Shown here: in pieces, positions 6,944 to 11,167 of the stretch
Numbering within the stretch: position 1 is the first letter of the stretch
How the letters are laid out: each line of letters begins with the position of its first letter
Source of the DNA: CAKQOE01 sp051892195
GTDB lineage: Bacteria > Bacillota > Clostridia > Peptostreptococcales > Anaerovoracaceae
Length of the DNA stretch: 11,167 nucleotides
Direction: 5' to 3'
Assembly (NCBI GenBank): GCA_051892195.1
Contig: JBJFFZ010000100.1
Span: 1 to 11,167 of the forward strand
Notes under the pieces: generated by a model
The model's database searches: none
The model's input: the letters and a program-made list of their open reading frames with translations, nothing else
What the model was told of the DNA's origin: nothing
Translations under genes and position numbers: made by a program

Positions 6944-6963
6944 CCTCCGCAGCCTCCGGCTGC
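6944..6963 (-). promoter_or_regulatory. Hairpin abutting the trmL ribosome binding site
   Basis: GCAGCC and GGCTGC (6949-6963) form a perfect 6-bp stem with a three-base loop, directly followed by the GGAGG (6944-6948) used by trmL. The loop and stem contain a second GGAGG, so a decoy ribosome site sits in the hairpin. It may tune translation initiation; this is inferred from position only. Confidence 0.35.
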
Positions 6964-6965
6964 AC

Positions 6966-7007
6966 ATAAAAAGAACACGGTACTGCAGGTTATAAGCAAT
7001 ACCGTGT
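6966..7007 (-). terminator. Intrinsic terminator of the SEC-C gene
   Basis: Ten bases after the SEC-C stop, ACACGGTA pairs with TACCGTGT, extended inward by a T-G wobble and TGC/GCA, for about 12 bp around a nine-base loop. TCTTTTTAT follows at once on the minus strand. This is a textbook rho-independent terminator. Confidence 0.85.
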
Positions 7008-7016
7008 GAATCACTG

Positions 7017-7517
7017 CTAGTTGTTGGCGCCGCAGCACTTCTTGTACTTCTTTCCGCTTCCGCACGGACACGGATCGTTTCTTCCGATGCGCACTTCCTT
7101 CACAACCGTCTTTGATTTCTTGTACGCCTTTGTGATCTCCGCGCGCTTCTCCTCTGTCAGAATCTCATCCCACTGAGGAAGGGTGTACAGATATTCTGCC
7201 TTTGCGTCCAGCATGTTAAAATAGAGCTTTTCCAGATCTACATCCAGTGAAAATTCCGAATCTCTCTCTATGCTTTCAATATCAGCCTTTTCCTTAAGGC
7301 TGTCGTTAATTCCGTCCAGAAAACCCATGAAGATCTTTTCATCAACACCCAGCTCTGCAGCCTTGTCTTTTACAACACCGGTGTACTTGCTTTCCGGCGC
7401 AGAAAGAAGCTGCGTATAAATCTTTGTCTCAGCAGCTGAGTATTCATTCCAGAACTTCTGAAATGTTTCATTTGTCTGACCTTCGTACAGGTCAACCCAT
7501 TCCTGATATAAGGACAT
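7017..7517 (-). CDS. Small SEC-C metal-binding domain protein
   Basis: This encodes a 166-residue acidic, mostly helical protein ending in a SEC-C zinc module at about 144-163: RNDPCPCGSGKKYKKCC, with C150, C152, C161 and C162 in the CxC-x8-CC pattern seen at the end of SecA and in many stand-alone proteins. SEC-C binds zinc and in SecA contacts SecB and ribosomes. The N-terminal 140 residues match no family that I recognise. It is far too short to be SecA and has no ATPase motifs. The start is ATG at 7517 with AAAGGAG 8 nt upstream. It has its own near-consensus promoter and terminator, so it is probably transcribed alone. A role in protein quality control or translation is only a guess from the domain. 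Confidence 0.87.
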   Translation of the reverse strand: MSLYQEWVDLYEGQTNETFQKFWNEYSAAETKIYTQLLSAPESKYTGVVKDKAAELGVDEKIFMGFLDGINDSLKEKADIESIERDSEFSLDVDLEKLYFNMLDAKAEYLYTLPQWDEILTEEKRAEITKAYKKSKTVVKEVRIGRNDPCPCGSGKKYKKCCGANN

Positions 7518-7558
7518 CAGTCTTTCTCCTTTGCTCGATAATTTCTTTCGTAAGACCG

Positions 7559-7588
7559 ATTATATCACAGGCAGAGCCTTTTTGTCAG
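7559..7588 (-). promoter_or_regulatory. Near-consensus sigma-A promoter for the SEC-C gene
   Basis: On the minus strand CTGACA (7583-7588) is followed after 18 bases by a perfect TATAAT (7559-7564) with an upstream TG (extended -10, TGATATAAT). Initiation near 7552 gives a leader of about 35 nt with a good ribosome site. It is the strongest promoter seen in the window. Confidence 0.7.
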
Positions 7589-7628
7589 CAAAAATACAAA
7601 TCCCTGCAGGGGGCCCGCCGGGCGGGCC
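7589..7628 (-). terminator. Terminator-like element after the alcohol dehydrogenase gene
   Basis: GGCCCGC pairs with GCGGGCC at 7612-7628, giving a 7-bp GC-only stem with a three-base loop. It is followed at once by the palindrome CCCTGCAGGG (7602-7611) and then ATTTGTATTTTTG. Either stem before the T-rich tract could terminate transcription of the permease-dehydrogenase operon. The T-tract is interrupted and the arrangement is not canonical. It ends immediately before the SEC-C promoter. Confidence 0.5.
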
Positions 7629-7649
7629 GGGAAAATTTCCTTCCCTCGA

Positions 7650-7694
7650 CGGAATTTCGGATTTCTGATTCCTGATTTCCGTTTCCGGTTCCGG
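7650..7694 (-). repeat. Degenerate GGAAA/GGAATCA short repeats
   Basis: Directly after the dehydrogenase stop, the minus strand is a purine-rich run of imperfect units of 6-9 bases: CCGGAA, CCGGAAA, CGGAAATCA, GGAATCA, GAAATCC, GAAATTCC. It is noncoding and may be slippage-derived. No function is evident. Confidence 0.35.
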
Positions 7695-7696
7695 GC

Positions 7697-8839
7697 CTAC
7701 AGGGCCTTCCGGTAGATCTCAGCAATTTCCTCCCGGGTAAATACCACCGGATTGTTGGCAACCCCCGCAGCAGAAACCTTCATGCAGTTTTCTGCCATCC
7801 ACGGAATATCCTCTTCGGCAATCCCCAGATCAGAAAGACCGATTGCAAGATCCAGCTCTGAAAGAAGAGCCCGAACCCGGTCTCCGCAGTCGGCAGCTCC
7901 GCTGCCCCCAAGGATTCTGGAGATCCGCGCGAATTTTTCCTCCGCTCCCGGATAAGAGGCGTCGATAACCGCAGGAGTCAGGGCTGCAAGGCCCTTTCCG
8001 TGGGTAATGTCCTTCAGGCCGCTGGCAGGATGCTCCATGCCGTGGGCCAGAGTCACTCCGGCCTGGTTGATGACCATGCCCCCGATGGTGCTGGCCACAG
8101 TCACAGCCTCCCAGGCCTTCATGCTGTTATCCGTGCCCTTATACAGGTTCACAAGGTTTCCCGCAATGAGCTCCATGGCGTAAAGGGCAAGGGCGTCCGT
8201 AAAAGGCTGACAGATGGAAGAGGTATATGCTTCTATGTTGTGGCACAGAGCATCAAAGCCCACCGATGCCAGAACGCTCTTGGGCATGGTCTGCATGCAC
8301 TCCGGATCCACAATGGACGCCTTTGCGATAATGGCATTGCAGCGCAATGATTTTTTGTCCCCGTTTTCCGGATTTGTGAGAACCGCAAATCCGTTTCCTT
8401 CGGACCCCGTTCCGCAGGTTGTAGGGATCAGAATCAGGGGCAGCGCCCTGTCACTGGTTCTGATATTGTAGATATATTCGTTGATGTCTCCGTCGTTTAC
8501 CGCAAGGAAGGCAATGGCCTTGGCGCAGTCCATGATGCTGCCGCCGCCGATGGCCACCACCACATCACAGCCCTCTGCCTTTGCCGTTTCCGCCCCTTCG
8601 ATGGCGGTTGTGGTCAGAGGGTTTGGCTTTACTTTATCAAAGAGCACGGAGGAAACGCCTGCATCCGCAAGGCTTTCTCTGACTCTGTCATAAAGTCCGG
8701 ACTTCTTTGCGCTGCTGCCTCCTGTTACGATCAGGGCTCTGCTGCCGTACTTTTTTGTCAGCTCCCCTGCCTGCGATACCTTTCCTGCGCCAAATACAAT
8801 ATTGACCGGCAGGTAAAATCCAAAATCTGATAAACTCAT
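7697..8839 (-). CDS. Iron-containing (group III) alcohol dehydrogenase
   Basis: This encodes a 380-residue NAD(P)H-dependent, metal-dependent alcohol dehydrogenase of the Fe-ADH family. The N-terminal dinucleotide domain has GGGSIMDCAKA at 98-108 and TTCGTGSEGN at 140-149. The C-terminal helical domain carries the four metal ligands: D196 and H200 (GFDALCHNIEAY), H266 (LAHGMEHPASG) and H280 (DITHGKG). The length is standard and the protein looks intact. Members interconvert aldehydes and alcohols such as butanol, 1,2-propanediol, 4-hydroxybutyrate or lactaldehyde; the substrate cannot be told here. The start is ATG at 8839 with GGAG about 9 nt upstream. It follows the APC permease by 52 bp. 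In that spacer two overlapping TATAAT-like hexamers occur (8875-8885), but I see no matching -35 box, so cotranscription is more likely than a separate promoter. Confidence 0.94.
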   Translation of the reverse strand: MSLSDFGFYLPVNIVFGAGKVSQAGELTKKYGSRALIVTGGSSAKKSGLYDRVRESLADAGVSSVLFDKVKPNPLTTTAIEGAETAKAEGCDVVVAIGGGSIMDCAKAIAFLAVNDGDINEYIYNIRTSDRALPLILIPTTCGTGSEGNGFAVLTNPENGDKKSLRCNAIIAKASIVDPECMQTMPKSVLASVGFDALCHNIEAYTSSICQPFTDALALYAMELIAGNLVNLYKGTDNSMKAWEAVTVASTIGGMVINQAGVTLAHGMEHPASGLKDITHGKGLAALTPAVIDASYPGAEEKFARISRILGGSGAADCGDRVRALLSELDLAIGLSDLGIAEEDIPWMAENCMKVSAAGVANNPVVFTREEIAEIYRKAL

Positions 8840-8891
8840 AATTCAATTCTCCGTTTCTTCCGTGCTTTTTCTACATTATATTATATACGGC

Positions 8892-10436
8892 CTATACCGG
8901 CTGCTGCTCTGCCTGTCTGCTGAGCACCTTTGCGATAGCCGCGTCGATGGCTGCAGTGATGGCTGCGTCCAGATCCTCGTCGCTGGTCTGAAGGGTCAGG
9001 GCATCCTCCTCGGAAATAATCTCCACCAGAGTGCCGAACCGTTCGCCGTACTTTGCCCTGCATGCTGCAAAGAATACGATGCCCAGAAGAATCCATCCGC
9101 CTACCATGATCCACTCCTGCGGAACCAGGGCTGCACCGGAACCCGGAATGATATACATAACCACCATAAAGGCAGACATGATCACGGCCAGCGCGCCTAC
9201 CAGGCGGTAAGGTCCCACCTTGTACGGACGATCCAGCTCCGGTTCCTTCTTTCTAAGGATGATAAAGGAAATAGCCACCATACAGTATGCCACGCAGCAT
9301 CCGAAATTACCAGCGTCTACGACCCATACCAGCATCTTTCTTCCTGCGAACGGTGCAAGGATGGAAAGAGCGCCGATGAGGTACAGTGCGTTTACCGGAG
9401 TTCTGTACTTCGGGTGAAGCTTTGCAAAGCTCTTCGGAATCATATAGGACTCAGCCATGGAGTACATGGCGCGGCTGCCGCCCATAAGGAATGAGTTCCA
9501 GCTCGTGGCGATTCCGCACATACCGCCGATGATCAGAACCTTTGCCATGATCTGGCTGTTGAAGGCCTGGGCCATGGCGTCGGCAGTCACAAGACCGCTT
9601 CCCTCAACGGACGCTGCAATATCGGCAGCAGACATGATCCGGCCAACTCCGATGATGACCAGAGCGTAGAACGCCACGGCCAGCACTACGGACATAATGA
9701 GAATCCGTCCGATCTTCTTCAGCGGAACGTTGATTTCCTCCGCTGCCTGCGGGATAACGTCAAACCCGATAAAGAAGAACGGTGTCATAACTGCCACGCT
9801 GATGATGGCCTTAAAGGACGCGCCTGCCGTTTCGCCCACAAACATCTGCTCTGCAACATTTGCCCCGTCGCCCCGGATGACGGACACTGCGATCAGAAGA
9901 ATGCCCACAACGCCGATGACTACCGTCAGGACGGTCTGCACAATGGCTGCCACCTTGACCCCGCGGATATTGACATACGTCATAAAGAGGGCTACGAGCA
10001 CAGCCACTGCAAGCCATGAAGCGTAGATATCAAATCCTGCCACGGTGTAAAGATATCCCTGCAGGAAGGACGGGAAGATGTAAGTAATAATGGTCGGAAG
10101 CGCACATGCCTCAAAGCATACAACGCTGATATAACCGAGAATGATGGCCCAGGTGCACACAAAGGACCCTACAGGACCCATGGCCCTGTGACTGTAGACG
10201 TGCTCTCCTCCGCACTGAGGCATGGCCGCCGTCAGCTCCGCGTAGGTGAGCCCTACAAAGAATACCATGATGCCGCCGATCACAAATCCCAGGGCTGCAC
10301 CGATGATGCCGCCGGTGGTAATCCATCCGCCTGAGGATACGACCCATCCCCAGCCGATCATGGCGCCGAATGCGATGACGAGAATATCCCATGCACCCAG
10401 CACCTTGTTAAATTCTGATGCTTTTCTGTTTTCCAT
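8892..10436 (-). CDS. APC-superfamily amino acid/amine permease
   Basis: This encodes a 514-residue membrane protein with about 12 hydrophobic segments of the amino acid-polyamine-organocation superfamily. The unwound first helix appears as GAMIGWGWVVSSGGWI at 24-39, followed by the conserved TYAELTAAMPQCGGEHVYSHR (64-84) and the mid-protein FFIGFDVIPQAAEEI segment. A cytoplasmic tail from about 475 is acidic then alanine-rich (DLDAAITAAIDAAIAKVL) and probably helical; this is longer than in minimal APC carriers. It imports an amino acid or amine, but the substrate is unknown. The start is ATG at 10436 with AAAGGA 7 nt upstream. It lies 30 bp after the cytidylate-kinase-like gene and 52 bp before the alcohol dehydrogenase, so an operon is likely, and the permeant may feed a pathway that yields an aldehyde. 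Confidence 0.93.
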   Translation of the reverse strand: MENRKASEFNKVLGAWDILVIAFGAMIGWGWVVSSGGWITTGGIIGAALGFVIGGIMVFFVGLTYAELTAAMPQCGGEHVYSHRAMGPVGSFVCTWAIILGYISVVCFEACALPTIITYIFPSFLQGYLYTVAGFDIYASWLAVAVLVALFMTYVNIRGVKVAAIVQTVLTVVIGVVGILLIAVSVIRGDGANVAEQMFVGETAGASFKAIISVAVMTPFFFIGFDVIPQAAEEINVPLKKIGRILIMSVVLAVAFYALVIIGVGRIMSAADIAASVEGSGLVTADAMAQAFNSQIMAKVLIIGGMCGIATSWNSFLMGGSRAMYSMAESYMIPKSFAKLHPKYRTPVNALYLIGALSILAPFAGRKMLVWVVDAGNFGCCVAYCMVAISFIILRKKEPELDRPYKVGPYRLVGALAVIMSAFMVVMYIIPGSGAALVPQEWIMVGGWILLGIVFFAACRAKYGERFGTLVEIISEEDALTLQTSDEDLDAAITAAIDAAIAKVLSRQAEQQPV

Positions 10437-10466
10437 AACTGTATCCTTTCCAACACACTGCAGGTA

Positions 10467-11081
10467 CTACTTCTCATCCAGTCCGAATCTCTTCTTCACG
10501 AAGGCTTCGATGTACTCCGCCGTACCGTCCCATCCCAGCACGCTGCTGTCCACCAGCAGATGTCTCGTGTGACGGTCCCCCTGATAGGTGCCGGTAATCT
10601 GTTCATACCGCCTCCTGAGGGTACGGTCGTTTTTCTCAACAATAAATGTCGCATCCTCTTCCGTCAGATCGTGATTCTGCATAATGGTCTGAATGCGCAC
10701 GCTCCGCGGTGCATAAATAAAGATACTCAGGCAGTTTTCCCTGTCTCTCAGGATATAGTCGCTGCTTCGCCCGATAATCACGCAGGAGCCCCGGTCCGCC
10801 AGCTTGCGGATCACAGCGGACTGAACCTGAATCAGCCGGTCCGTAAAGTTTGCATAGTTGCCCGGTGCACCGGCCACGGTGCGTTCCAGCTTTTTTCCCT
10901 TTACATCAATACCGGCCTCTGATTTTTCCACCAGACTCTTTGAAATTCCCACTTCTTCGAGAATTTCATCGATGATATCCCGGTCATAACAGGCGATTCC
11001 CAGATTTTCCGCCAGTTTTCTTCCGATGGCAATGCCTCCGCTGCCATACTCAACGCCTATGGATATTACAAAGTCTTTCAT
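10467..11081 (-). CDS. Cytidylate kinase-like family protein
   Basis: This encodes a 204-residue P-loop-type protein of the cytidylate kinase-like family. The N-terminus VISIGVEYGSGGIAIGRKLAE (5-25) is the family's glycine-rich loop, with GSGG in place of the usual GKS/T of Walker A. It is followed by LGIACYDRDII (28-37), CVIIGRSSDYIL (100-111) and an Arg-rich lid-like region (DRTLRRRYEQITG, 152-164). It is not the housekeeping Cmk, since the motifs and the lid differ; the substrate is unknown. The start is ATG at 11081 with AGGAG 7 nt upstream; an in-frame start at 11102 is less well placed. It is the first gene of a likely operon with the APC permease 30 bp downstream, so a regulatory or metabolic role linked to transport is plausible but unproven. 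Confidence 0.87.
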   Translation of the reverse strand: MKDFVISIGVEYGSGGIAIGRKLAENLGIACYDRDIIDEILEEVGISKSLVEKSEAGIDVKGKKLERTVAGAPGNYANFTDRLIQVQSAVIRKLADRGSCVIIGRSSDYILRDRENCLSIFIYAPRSVRIQTIMQNHDLTEEDATFIVEKNDRTLRRRYEQITGTYQGDRHTRHLLVDSSVLGWDGTAEYIEAFVKKRFGLDEK

Positions 11082-11101
11082 AAGCTCTCTCCTCTGCTGC
11101 A

Positions 11102-11131
11102 ATAATAGTTTTTGAATACTTCTGCTGTGGA
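11102..11131 (-). promoter_or_regulatory. Weak candidate promoter for the kinase-like/permease/dehydrogenase operon
   Basis: On the minus strand TCCACA (11126-11131) and TATTAT (11102-11107) are separated by 18 bases, matching 4/6 and 5/6 of consensus. The leader to ATG 11081 would be only about 14 nt, which barely accommodates the ribosome site, so this is tentative. Confidence 0.28.
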
Positions 11132-11147
11132 CTCCGCAGATTCCGGG

Positions 11148-11163
11148 GGCAGCCGGGGCTGCC
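11148..11163. other. GC-rich inverted repeat at the right edge
   Basis: GGCAGC and GCTGCC flank a four-base loop. It could be the stem of a terminator for a gene beyond the edge, but no T-run follows on the minus strand (GGAATCTGCG). Its context is cut off. Confidence 0.3.
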
Positions 11164-11167
11164 GGGC

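Noticed and set aside
8871..8887. Separate promoter for the alcohol dehydrogenase
   Set aside because: Two overlapping TATAAT-like hexamers are present, but no -35 box is found at 16-18 bases, so it is not listed.
8862..9494. 210-codon plus-strand open frame
   Set aside because: It is antisense to the APC permease, with no ribosome site and shadow-like His/Ser/Arg content.

Overview
The window looks like ordinary chromosome from a low-to-mid-GC Gram-positive anaerobe, most likely a clostridial (Lachnospiraceae-like) member of the Bacillota. This is inferred from the strong AAAGGAG/GGAGG ribosome binding sites in front of nearly every gene, compact TTGnnn-17-TATAAT type promoters, a small SEC-C protein, a Firmicutes-sized endonuclease IV and an iron-dependent alcohol dehydrogenase. 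No transposase, integrase, phage gene, CRISPR array, rRNA or tRNA was seen. Eleven protein genes are supported; ten are on the minus strand and one (YkgJ-type) is on the plus strand.

Layout, in minus-strand transcription order from the right edge: (i) 11081-7697, a likely operon of a cytidylate-kinase-like protein, an APC-superfamily amino acid/amine permease and an iron-containing alcohol dehydrogenase, closed by a GC-rich terminator-like element. (ii) 7517-7017, a monocistronic-looking SEC-C protein with a near-consensus promoter and a convincing intrinsic terminator. (iii) 6934-4363, trmL (tRNA wobble 2'-O-methyltransferase), a LURP-one-related (LOR/tubby-like) protein, nfo (endonuclease IV) and sfsA, all codirectional with short spacers except 122 bp before nfo. 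The 3' end of sfsA is lost in a run of 100 N. (iv) 3723-4262 plus strand, a YkgJ-family cysteine-cluster protein that converges on sfsA and is also cut by the N run. (v) 3445-995, sstT (Na+/serine-threonine symporter) followed after 24 bp by an SLC13/ArsB-superfamily permease. (vi) 891-4, a lipoprotein of unknown function that seems to have its own promoter overlapping the stop codon of the permease.

Functionally the window combines two transport units (sstT plus SLC13 permease; APC permease plus alcohol dehydrogenase) around a housekeeping block of tRNA modification and DNA repair. The substrates of the APC permease, the SLC13 permease and the dehydrogenase cannot be read from sequence alone.

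No clearly new multi-gene system was found. The most interesting points are the mutually exclusive stem pairings in the sstT leader, the uncharacterised kinase-like/permease/dehydrogenase operon, a terminator placed so close to trmL that there is little room for a separate promoter, a hairpin inside the first codons of the SLC13 permease, and the assembly gap, which is probably not really 100 bp.
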